Part shown: piece after piece, positions 1 to 6,074 of the stretch
Numbering within the stretch: position 1 is the stretch's first letter
Layout: each line of letters opens with the position of its first letter
DNA from: Oscillospiraceae bacterium
GTDB lineage: Bacteria; Bacillota; Clostridia; UBA1381
NCBI GenBank assembly: GCA_022508725.1
Contig: JAFLUR010000135.1
Span: 1-6,295, forward strand
DNA length: 6,295 nucleotides
Direction: 5' to 3'
The notes under the pieces: generated by a model
What the model saw: the letters and a program-made list of their open reading frames with translations, nothing else
The model's database searches: none
What the model was told of the DNA's origin: nothing
Translations under genes and position numbers: made by a program

Positions 1-1062
1 CGCTATTCTTCCGCCTCCGACAACCGTATCACCGTCATAGATCACAATCGCCTGACCTCGTGTTACGGCTCTTTGAGGCTCGTCAAAATCAACGCGCAAA
101 TGCGTTTCGTCAATCTGCTCGATGCGGGCAGGCTGTTCCTTCTGCGAGTATCTTATGCGGGCGGAAAGCTTTGTCGGTTTATCGAGTCTGTCACAGGCTA
201 TCAGATTTATCTCATCGGCAATAAGCGATTTTGAAAACAGACTTTCGTTGTCACCGAGAGTTACTGTATTGTTTTTGCTGTTTATATCGCATACATACAC
301 GGGTTTTCCGAATGAAACTCCGAGTCCCTTTCGCTGTCCTATCGTGTATCGTATAATCCCGCTGTGTGTCCCGATAACATTTCCGTTTGCGTCGATAAAA
401 TCTCCGTGAGGGAATTGTTTTTTTGTGTATTTTTCGATAAATCCGGCATAATCACCGTCGGGGACAAAGCATATATCCTGACTGTCTTTTTTTGCAGCAT
501 TGACAAAACCGCATTCCGCGGCAAGCTCTCTCACCTGTGTTTTTGTAAGGCTGCCGAGAGGGAACATTGTGTGCGTAAGCTGTTCCTGTGTAAGCGAATA
601 AAGCACATAAGTCTGATCCTTGGTTTTATCGACTGCTTTTTTGAGAAGAAAGCGACCGCCGTCCTTCTCGATACGGGCATAATGTCCCGTAACGACATGA
701 TCGCAGTCGGTTTCCTTTGCTTTATCCATCAGTCTGAGGAATTTTATATATTTGTTACAGTCAATGCACGGATTGGGAGTACAGCCGTTTGTATACGCAT
801 CAACAAAACGTTTGATCACATTTTCATGAAAGTTTGATTTGAAATTAAGCACATAATACGGTATGCCGAGCTTATTCGCAACCGCGCGCGCGTCCTCCAC
901 ATCATCAAGAGAGCAGCAGGTTTTCTCCGATATTTCATCGGTATCGCTGTCAAACAGCTTTAAAGTTATGCCTATCGAATCAAATCCGTTTTTTTTTGTA
1001 AGGTATGCCGCAACGGAGCTGTCCACTCCGCCGCTCATTGCGATAAGCGTTCTGTTGTTCAT
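1..1062 (-). CDS. mnmA: tRNA-specific 2-thiouridylase MnmA (3' end beyond window)
   Basis: MnmA uses ATP to adenylate U34 of the tRNAs for Lys, Glu and Gln, then installs sulfur (delivered as persulfide from a cysteine desulfurase) to give 2-thiouridine; it acts in the cytoplasm. The frame is open from an ATG at 1062 to the window edge, giving 354 residues; family members have about 360, so only a few C-terminal residues are missing. Visible motifs: the PP-loop SGGVDSS at residues 10-16, the catalytic cysteine C102 in NPCIDCNKYIKF, TGHYAR at 125-130, KDQTY at 148-152, the second catalytic cysteine C198 in KKDSQDICF, and the IGQRKGLG segment before the C-terminal beta barrel. The start is supported by AGGAAC (1071-1076) right after the stop of the reductase gene, with 14 nt between the genes, so translation is probably coupled. 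No frameshift was seen. Function is certain from the motifs. Confidence 0.97.
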   Translation of the reverse strand, partial: MNNRTLIAMSGGVDSSVAAYLTKKNGFDSIGITLKLFDSDTDEISEKTCCSLDDVEDARAVANKLGIPYYVLNFKSNFHENVIKRFVDAYTNGCTPNPCIDCNKYIKFLRLMDKAKETDCDHVVTGHYARIEKDGGRFLLKKAVDKTKDQTYVLYSLTQEQLTHTMFPLGSLTKTQVRELAAECGFVNAAKKDSQDICFVPDGDYAGFIEKYTKKQFPHGDFIDANGNVIGTHSGIIRYTIGQRKGLGVSFGKPVYVCDINSKNNTVTLGDNESLFSKSLIADEINLIACDRLDKPTKLSARIRYSQKEQPARIEQIDETHLRVDFDEPQRAVTRGQAIVIYDGDTVVGGGRIA

Positions 1063-1076
1063 AGAAATCAGTTCCT

Positions 1077-2063
1077 TTATGCGAGTATATTTTCAATTGC
1101 CGAAAGCTCATCAGCTGTAAAATCCAAATTCGCAAGTGCGCCGACATTTTCCGTTATCTGAGATGATCTTGATGCGCCCAAAAGCACGCTTGTAAGCTTA
1201 CCGCCTCTTAAATTCCATGCACAAGCCATCTGTGCAAGCGACTGACCTCTGTTTTCGGCTATTTTATTGAGATTCACCACTTTACCTATCAAATCATCTT
1301 TTATTTTGTCGGGAGTGAGAAATCTTGATTTTGTTGCTCTCGAACCTTCCGGTATTCCGTTTATATATTTGTTTGTGAGAAGTCCCTGTGCGAGAGGGCA
1401 GAAGGATATCGAACCTATTCCATCATATGCGAGAACGTCTTGCAGTCCGTGCTCTATCCATCTTTCAAACATATTGTATCTCGGCTGATGTATAACAAGC
1501 GGTGTTCCGAGAGAACGCATTATATCGGCTATCTTTTTTGTCTGCTCGGCGCTGTAATTCGATACTCCGACATAGAGCGCTTTTCCGCTGCGAACTATGT
1601 GATCGAGTGCGGCAGCCGTTTCTTCAACGGGCGTTTCCGGGTCGGGACGATGGTGATAGAATATATCGACGTAATCAAGCCCCATTCGTTTCAAACTTTG
1701 ATCGAGACTTGCAACAAGATATTTTCTTGAGCCCCAATCACCGTAAGGACCGTCCCACATGGTATAGCCCGCTTTTGTCGATATTATAAGCTCGTCTCTG
1801 TAGGGAGAAAGCTCGTTTTTTAAGATCTTGCCGAAATTCTCTTCCGCGCTGCCGGGATAAGGTCCGTAATTGTTGGCAAGGTCAAAATGAGTTATGCCGA
1901 GATCGAAAGCGGTCGTGATCATATCGACCATATTATCATAATTGTCGCAGCTGCCGAAGTTATGCCACAATCCGAGAGAGAATGCGGGAAGCTTAAGACC
2001 GCTTTTTCCGCATCTGTTGTATTTCATTGTTTCGTATCTTTTGATGTTTGCAGTATAATCCAT
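1077..2063 (-). CDS. yghZ: Aldo-keto reductase, YghZ / L-glyceraldehyde-3-phosphate reductase type
   Basis: A 328-aa cytoplasmic NADPH-dependent aldo-keto reductase with a TIM barrel. From memory of E. coli YghZ, it matches nearly residue for residue in RxCGKSGLxLPAxSLGLWHNFG (17-37), FDLGITHFDLANNYG (53-67), GSAEENFG (71-78) and YRDELIISTKAGY (88-100). YghZ reduces L-glyceraldehyde 3-phosphate and methylglyoxal; that substrate is inferred here by similarity. The expected catalytic tetrad is present: D61, Y66, K97 and H138 (FYHHRPD). The nucleotide-site motif GASR (296-299) followed by E305-N306 is also intact. The protein is about 18 residues shorter than YghZ at the C-terminus. The start at 2063 reproduces the 12-residue N-terminal extension before MKYNRCGKSG and has an AGAAAGGA ribosome site about 8 nt upstream, so it is preferred over Met13. 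It follows the exported-protein genes by 46 nt and precedes mnmA by 14 nt. Confidence 0.93.
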   Translation of the reverse strand: MDYTANIKRYETMKYNRCGKSGLKLPAFSLGLWHNFGSCDNYDNMVDMITTAFDLGITHFDLANNYGPYPGSAEENFGKILKNELSPYRDELIISTKAGYTMWDGPYGDWGSRKYLVASLDQSLKRMGLDYVDIFYHHRPDPETPVEETAAALDHIVRSGKALYVGVSNYSAEQTKKIADIMRSLGTPLVIHQPRYNMFERWIEHGLQDVLAYDGIGSISFCPLAQGLLTNKYINGIPEGSRATKSRFLTPDKIKDDLIGKVVNLNKIAENRGQSLAQMACAWNLRGGKLTSVLLGASRSSQITENVGALANLDFTADELSAIENILA

Positions 2064-2109
2064 AATTTTTTCCTTTCTGTATTTATAAAAAATTTATCCG
2101 TGCGGCAAA
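2064..2109 (-). other. Short A/T-rich junction without terminator
   Basis: These 46 bases separate the 512-aa exported protein gene from the reductase gene. They hold the reductase ribosome site AGAAAGGA and an A/T-rich stretch. There is no G+C-rich hairpin and no clear promoter, so read-through from the upstream genes is expected. The best promoter-like pair (TTGCCG and TATAAA) has only a 15-nt spacer. Confidence 0.5.
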
Positions 2110-3648
2110 TTACGGTATCATTGTTATTATGAAAATCTTTCTGTCGTTTTCATCTATATTGCTTACGTCAACAAACGGAGTTGCGCTCGGCGTGATCGTT
2201 TCCGTCGGGGGTTCCGGTGTGTTTGTCGGTGCCGGTGTTTCCGTCGGAACGGGAGTTTGTAAAGAGCTCGGCTTTTTATAGGTTGAATAAACAGGCTTTG
2301 GAGTGGGTGTCGGCCGCGGTGTGCTTGTCGGTTTGGGCGTATTTGTCGGTAACGGTGTAGGTGTAGGCACCGACAGAGTTTCTTCGTTATAATCAAGCAG
2401 TTTTGTTTCGACCTTGATCTCGTTAAACATAAAGGTCGCATCACAGTTTCTTGCGCTTATAACTATCGAAGCTTTTTTCTTTAAGTCGTTGACATATTCC
2501 TTGGCGTCCTTTTCCGTTGTAACAAAGCGACATTCGTACATTCTGTAAAGGTATGCCTCATAGAAAGGTACCGGATTATTATATTCGTTGCCTTTGAATG
2601 CGATGACTCTGGTTTTTGTAAATGCATTGCTTGAAGAGGCGAGAGGCGCCGAACGCGGTTTTCCTTTTATGGTTATTGTATGTTCTTTTTTGTCAAACAT
2701 AACGCTTATATCGTATCTGTCAAAGGCGGAAACGGTGCCTATTGACAGATACGGGTTTCTGTCGAACCCGCTTTCGATAAGCGCGTTCTCATACAGCTGC
2801 GCAACATTGTCACGGGTGTTTCGTTCAAAGCTGTAATAGTAAACCGACGAGTCGGGCATATTTTCATAATAAAGAAAATCAAGCATAAAAGCCACCTTTT
2901 GAATATCCGGTACCGTAGGATAGCGTGCGTAACATTCGTAGGGTGATACCGGTTTCGGAGAGGGGGAAGGAGTCGGCACGGGAGTGGGTGTCGGCGCGGG
3001 TGTGCTTGCCGGCTTGGGCGTATTTGTCGGTTTGGGTGTGCGCGTCGGTGCCGGAGTTTTTGAAGCCGACGGAAGCAGACGGTCCGACAGACTTTGCCGG
3101 TCGCTGTTATTTTTGTTGTTATTGTTGTTTTTGTTATTATTTGCTTTGGCTTCAAACAGAGTTTTCGGGATCTGATCATCCGAAAGCTTAACAAGAGGAA
3201 TGGGTGTGGGTGTTATAACGGTTCCCTCAATATTTATAATCCGGTTGTCATCATCCCAAACAGAGGAAAGACCTATGTTTCCGATAATATCATCGATGGA
3301 TGCGTAAACCCTGTTGCGAATGATCACGGGAATTGCCGATGCATTCTTTGTCACTCCGTCGGCGGTATATTCGGAGCTGTTTATCCGGAATACAAAACTG
3401 CCGGAAATTTTTGACGCCGACAGGGTTTGAAAAAGCTCATTCCACTCAACGTAATATCCGAGACTTTCAAGCAGATTTTTTGCCGGAACCATTGCGACAC
3501 CGTCAAACACTTCGACAGATTCGGAAAGATATATTTCGCTGCCGTTAAGGAACACTCTTATATCGGTCGGCTGTGCCGAAGCGGGAACGGCTGATGATAC
3601 AGCCGCGGCAGCAAGCAAAGCAGACACTGTTGTTTTTATATTTTTCAT
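2110..3648 (-). CDS. Secreted protein with Cu-amine-oxidase-N-like domain and Thr-Pro linkers, function unknown
   Basis: A 512-aa exported protein of unknown function. Residues 1-25 are a signal peptide with Lys near the start, an Ala-rich core and an ASA cleavage site before Q26; there is no lipobox. Residues 28-141 resemble the copper amine oxidase N-terminal domain (a secreted beta module; despite the name no copper ligands are implied), with FLNG, VPAKNLLESLGYYVEW and a second half ending WDDDNRIINIEG. Next come an Asn-rich tract (170-182), a Thr-Pro linker (198-235), an unnamed module (about 246-330) starting VPDI that is shared with the two upstream lipoproteins, a further region (340-425) that may be a degenerate copy, a second Thr-Pro linker (428-490) and a beta-like tail (491-512). 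The start is the ATG at 3648: a GTG nine bases upstream lies inside the ribosome site. No sortase motif, SLH domain or transmembrane anchor was seen, so the mature protein is either released or held by the neighbouring lipoproteins (inference). Confidence 0.85.
   Translation of the reverse strand: MKNIKTTVSALLAAAAVSSAVPASAQPTDIRVFLNGSEIYLSESVEVFDGVAMVPAKNLLESLGYYVEWNELFQTLSASKISGSFVFRINSSEYTADGVTKNASAIPVIIRNRVYASIDDIIGNIGLSSVWDDDNRIINIEGTVITPTPIPLVKLSDDQIPKTLFEAKANNNKNNNNNKNNSDRQSLSDRLLPSASKTPAPTRTPKPTNTPKPASTPAPTPTPVPTPSPSPKPVSPYECYARYPTVPDIQKVAFMLDFLYYENMPDSSVYYYSFERNTRDNVAQLYENALIESGFDRNPYLSIGTVSAFDRYDISVMFDKKEHTITIKGKPRSAPLASSSNAFTKTRVIAFKGNEYNNPVPFYEAYLYRMYECRFVTTEKDAKEYVNDLKKKASIVISARNCDATFMFNEIKVETKLLDYNEETLSVPTPTPLPTNTPKPTSTPRPTPTPKPVYSTYKKPSSLQTPVPTETPAPTNTPEPPTETITPSATPFVDVSNIDENDRKIFIITMIP
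2300..2350 (-). repeat. Linker repeat copy B (51 bp)
   Basis: This segment encodes the core of the second Thr-Pro linker. It is a direct repeat of 2981-3031 in the same gene, with 5 mismatches in 51 positions by my alignment. Both encode the pattern PTNTPKPxSTPxPTPTPxP. Confidence 0.8.
2981..3031 (-). repeat. Linker repeat copy A (51 bp)
   Basis: This segment encodes the core of the first Thr-Pro linker and is the partner of the repeat at 2300-2350, 630 bp apart and in the same reading frame. Recombination between the two copies would remove the intervening domain without shifting the frame. Confidence 0.8.
3103..3141 (-). repeat. Asn/Lys codon tract (AAY-rich simple sequence)
   Basis: Thirteen codons, almost all AAC, AAT or AAA, encode an Asn-rich stretch with two Lys (residues 170-182 of the 512-aa protein). 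It joins the amine-oxidase-like domain to the Thr-Pro linker and is prone to slippage in steps of one codon. The peptide is expected to be disordered. Confidence 0.75.
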
Positions 3649-3651
3649 TTT

Positions 3652-3660
3652 GATCACCTC
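3652..3660 (-). promoter_or_regulatory. Ribosome site that decides the start of the 512-aa protein gene
   Basis: On the minus strand this reads GAGGTGATC, a long match to the 16S rRNA anti-Shine-Dalgarno tail, followed by AAA and the ATG at 3648. The in-frame GTG at 3655-3657 is part of this site and cannot serve well as the start. The first base adjoins the TAA stop (3661-3663) of the upstream lipoprotein gene. Confidence 0.85.
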
Positions 3661-5007
3661 TTATTTTTTTACTATAGACAGATAAAAGCTGTCATCAACC
3701 GTTCTTGTTCCGACTATAATATTTCCGTTTGAATAAGAACTTCTGCCGTCCTGAGTTCCGGTATATTCAAATCCGTTCTTTTCAAGCTCGTTGATATACA
3801 TACGAACCGCGTTTGAGAATTCGACGGCATTTGCGGGGTATCTGTAAACCCAGTCGCCGTAATACATTGTTTCCTCATTACATTCGATGCCGAATCTTTT
3901 GCCGAAATCGGTAATGTTTGCGTTTTTAAATCCGTTTTCGTATTCCTCACCTATTTCACATTCGGCGCGGCCGCTCATACTTACCATAAAATCATTGCCT
4001 TCATAGCCGAAGCTTACATAATTCGGACCGAGAGTATATGTATGATGATCGTTAAGCGAGCCGGCATATTCGTAGCCGAATTCGGAAAGAATGGTAACAT
4101 ATGCCGATTCGAGCCGTTCTTTTGCCATGTCCGGAACATAATACCAGTAGGTTGCGTTTTCTTTCCGGTTGGAGATCTGAACGGCGGATACCGACGGTTC
4201 CGCCCATTTCAAATTCGGAACCTCAGTAAATCTTGAATAAAATCTTGATGCCACCTCATGATATAATCCGAAATTTTCAAGTATGGTGGTATCATTTTTT
4301 TCACGCGCGTTAAGAAATATATCACTGCTCGGAACCGAAGAAAAATTAAAGGGATAATCCTTATTGACCGGAGTGGGTTCGGGAGTGGAGGATGAAGGAG
4401 TGCGGGGTGCTCCGGCTGCAGACGCGGAGTCGGGTGATGATGAAGACGTACCTGCGCTTCCGGACGGGGCGGTTCTTATTGTCTTGGGTTCATCCGTAGG
4501 TTCAATTACGCTGATATCACCGCTTTTGATGAGGTTCATGATTCCGGCGGCTGTGTATCTGTCATCAACGGGGATATCCGTAATATTTGATAATATCGAT
4601 GAGGTGTTTGCAGATGAATGGTTTGTCGATGAATCCGATGAATTCGGTTTTACGGTTCCGCTTATTGCAATGGAGCCTGTTTCATCGATCGACACATTAA
4701 GTCCGAGCTGATTTGCAATATCATCAAGTCTGAATACATAGCTTGCGTCATCTATAAGGTATCCGAGAGCCTCATATTCTGTGTCGTTATACTTTATTGT
4801 TGACGGAAATTCTTCAAATTCATGTATATTCACAATGCCGTTATTCGAGTTTGTCTGCGTATTGTCACGTTTTCCGGCTTGCTCTTGCCGTATCTTTTCG
4901 GAAAGTGACGAATTTTCCGATCTGAGTCTTTCAAGCTCGGCGTCATCGCAGGATGAAACCGACAAAGCGGCAAGCAGAGCGGCGGCGATAAGTACGATTT
5001 TTTTCAT
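3661..5007 (-). CDS. Lipoprotein with coiled coil and two copies of an unnamed module, function unknown
   Basis: A 448-aa membrane-anchored exported protein of unknown function. The signal peptide ends in LSVSSC, a good lipobox with C20 as the lipidated residue. Directly after it, residues 22-42 form a short predicted coiled coil (L25, L28, N32, L35, I39 in a/d positions), with ERLRSENSSL close to ERLKKQNAEL in the next lipoprotein. Residues 69-118 look like half of a copper-amine-oxidase-N-like module (YVFRLDDIANQLGLNV, then IAISG). A Ser/Pro/Ala-rich linker covers about 170-215. The C-terminal half holds two copies of the unnamed module: about 261-346 (VPNLKWAE ... GYEYAG ... MVSMSG) and 363-448 (ITDFGKR ... 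GFEYTG ... YLSIVKK). Cysteines of the mature part besides C20 are C350 and C376. The ATG at 5007 has a strong AAGGAGGG site. It sits between two genes of the same build, probably in one operon. Confidence 0.87.
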   Translation of the reverse strand: MKKIVLIAAALLAALSVSSCDDAELERLRSENSSLSEKIRQEQAGKRDNTQTNSNNGIVNIHEFEEFPSTIKYNDTEYEALGYLIDDASYVFRLDDIANQLGLNVSIDETGSIAISGTVKPNSSDSSTNHSSANTSSILSNITDIPVDDRYTAAGIMNLIKSGDISVIEPTDEPKTIRTAPSGSAGTSSSSPDSASAAGAPRTPSSSTPEPTPVNKDYPFNFSSVPSSDIFLNAREKNDTTILENFGLYHEVASRFYSRFTEVPNLKWAEPSVSAVQISNRKENATYWYYVPDMAKERLESAYVTILSEFGYEYAGSLNDHHTYTLGPNYVSFGYEGNDFMVSMSGRAECEIGEEYENGFKNANITDFGKRFGIECNEETMYYGDWVYRYPANAVEFSNAVRMYINELEKNGFEYTGTQDGRSSYSNGNIIVGTRTVDDSFYLSIVKK

Positions 5008-5016
5008 AATAGCATT

Positions 5017-5024
5017 CCCTCCTT
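5017..5024 (-). promoter_or_regulatory. Ribosome site of the 448-aa lipoprotein gene, overlapping the previous stop
   Basis: AAGGAGGG on the minus strand lies 9 nt before the ATG at 5007. Its first two bases are part of the TAA stop (5023-5025) of the 268-aa lipoprotein gene. A ribosome ending the first gene therefore covers the site of the next, which points to coupled translation. Confidence 0.85.
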
Positions 5025-5829
5025 ATGATTGTTCGGTATCGGGCGATTGAGTTTGATCCGGACCGGAGGATGCCTCGGGTGCGGGTGAGCCATCGGGCGC
5101 CGGTGATTCTTCGGCGGTCGGATCAACTGCCACATGCAGATCAAAGAGCGTGATAACCGCATTGCCGTCGCCGTTTATCTTTGAAATTCCTATCGAATAC
5201 TTGCTCGGAGCCTGATACAAACTGCACATGACGTCATGATCGCCGAAAGTAATACCTATCTCTCCCATAAATTCGAAATCATTATCGAGAAGAACATTTA
5301 TGTAGTTATTGATATCTTCCTCGGATGCGGTGTATGTAAATGCGGCAAGTGTGTTGGCGGGCAGATCCTTTAAATCGAGCGAGCCGGTTTTCCGGGCGCC
5401 GGGCGAAACCGATTCAAACCGGGGAATGTTATCACATTCATCGTAGTATGAGTATGTTTCTTTTACCGATTCTCCTTGCCCTATTCTGATAACGGAGTCG
5501 GATTCAAAGCTTGGCGTAAAGCCTGTATATTTGCCCACATCGCTGAGCTTTACATAAATCTTTCCGTCTATATTGTAACATTCCACTTTGGCGGGTGAAC
5601 CGTTTATTGTAAAGGAATTATTAATGCCGGATATCGATATTGCTGCATCATTCGAAACGGCGGCGGAATCTGTGTTTTCAGAAAGCTCCGAATATTGCGT
5701 CTTAAGCTCTGCATTTTGCTTTTTCAGCCTTTCTTTTTCCGCATCATTTGCAGATGAGCATCCCGAAACCGTAAATGAAGCAATAAGTGCGGATGCGGCA
5801 ATATATCTCAGTGTATACCTTTTGCGCAT
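5023..5829 (-). CDS. Lipoprotein with leucine-zipper-like coiled coil, first gene of the operon, function unknown
   Basis: A 268-aa membrane-anchored exported protein of unknown function. A basic start (MRKRYTLRY) and hydrophobic core lead to the lipobox TVSGC, with C24 lipidated. Residues 28-52 are a coiled coil with leucines exactly seven apart (L35, L42, L49) and N39 in an 'a' position, as in GCN4-like parallel dimers. Residues 73-117 resemble half of a copper-amine-oxidase-N-like module (FTINGSPAKV ... IYVKLSDVGKYTGF ... VIRIG). One copy of the unnamed module follows at about 134-220 (IPRFESVSPG ... INNYINVLLDNDFEFMG). The last 34 residues are an acidic, Pro/Ser-rich tail with SPAP repeats, probably disordered. 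The ATG at 5829 has the ribosome site GGGAGGTG 7 nt upstream. The promoter at 5947-5975 lies about 110 nt before the start, so this is the promoter-proximal gene. Confidence 0.87.
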   Translation of the reverse strand: MRKRYTLRYIAASALIASFTVSGCSSANDAEKERLKKQNAELKTQYSELSENTDSAAVSNDAAISISGINNSFTINGSPAKVECYNIDGKIYVKLSDVGKYTGFTPSFESDSVIRIGQGESVKETYSYYDECDNIPRFESVSPGARKTGSLDLKDLPANTLAAFTYTASEEDINNYINVLLDNDFEFMGEIGITFGDHDVMCSLYQAPSKYSIGISKINGDGNAVITLFDLHVAVDPTAEESPAPDGSPAPEASSGPDQTQSPDTEQS

Positions 5830-5836
5830 ACAAAAG

Positions 5837-5844
5837 CACCTCCC
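5837..5844 (-). promoter_or_regulatory. Strong ribosome site of the first operon gene
   Basis: GGGAGGTG on the minus strand stands 7 nt before the ATG at 5829. Eight bases covering most of it (5836-5843) can pair with the leader segment at 5902-5909, which would hide the site. Confidence 0.85.
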
Positions 5845-5870
5845 AAAATATTTTTATTAAATCCGGAACC

Positions 5871-5912
5871 GCCGTACCGCCGGGATTGAAATTATCGACG
5901 CGGAGGTACAGC
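5871..5912 (-). promoter_or_regulatory. Leader hairpin, possible RNA switch
   Basis: In the transcribed leader, GCUGUACC (5912-5905) pairs with GGUACGGC (5878-5871) to give 8 bp including one G-U. After one mismatch a further 3 bp form (CCG with CGG), leaving an A/U-rich loop. The left arm contains GUACCUCC (5909-5902), which can instead pair over 8 bp with GGAGGUGC (5843-5836) at the ribosome site. The two helices share bases and exclude each other. I do not recognise a known riboswitch class; regulation is an inference. Confidence 0.5.
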
Positions 5913-5946
5913 ATATTCCCATCATATAAATAATACATCTTATTAC

Positions 5947-5975
5947 ATTATACTATATATTTTTTTAAATTGCAA
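5947..5975 (-). promoter_or_regulatory. Sigma-A-type promoter of the exported-protein operon
   Basis: On the minus strand TTGCAA (5970-5975, 4 of 6 consensus bases) is followed after exactly 17 nt by a perfect TATAAT (5947-5952). The upstream flank (5976-6000) is very A/T-rich, like an UP element. There is no TG of an extended -10. Transcription should begin near 5940, giving a leader of about 110 nt. Confidence 0.82.
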
Positions 5976-6040
5976 GAATATATATTTAAAAGTAAACACA
6001 TTGTAAAATCTTCATAACAAACCGTATTTTTTGTAATATA

Positions 6041-6070
6041 AAATACTGCCGGGCAAACCCGGCAGTATTT
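6041..6070 (-). terminator. Perfect 13-bp hairpin, probable rho-independent terminator
   Basis: AAATACTGCCGGG (6041-6053) and CCCGGCAGTATTT (6058-6070) are perfect inverted repeats around a 4-nt loop. Read on the minus strand the stem runs into TATTTTATATT, a moderately U-rich tail; on the plus strand the tail is much poorer. It would end transcription of the gene upstream (to the right) and insulate the operon promoter. Confidence 0.65.
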
Positions 6071-6074
6071 CATC

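Noticed and set aside
364..837. Plus-strand open frame of 157 codons
   Set aside because: It lies wholly opposite mnmA, whose frame is certain from catalytic motifs. The translated sequence is Cys/Phe-rich and has no ribosome site or recognisable domain.
2064..2109. Promoter for the reductase and mnmA
   Set aside because: TTGCCG and TATAAA are only 15 nt apart and the -35 is poor, so I did not call it.
2739..3194. Minus-strand Arg/His-rich frame of 151 codons inside the 512-aa protein gene
   Set aside because: It is an out-of-frame reading of the Thr-Pro linker codons and adjoining domain, without its own ribosome site.
2110..3648. Copper binding or amine oxidase activity
   Set aside because: Only the N-terminal non-catalytic beta domain is resembled. 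No catalytic Tyr motif or copper-ligand histidines are present.
4364..4711. Plus-strand open frame of 115 codons
   Set aside because: It is antisense to the Ser/Pro linker region of the 448-aa lipoprotein. The biased codons of that linker keep the opposite frame open.
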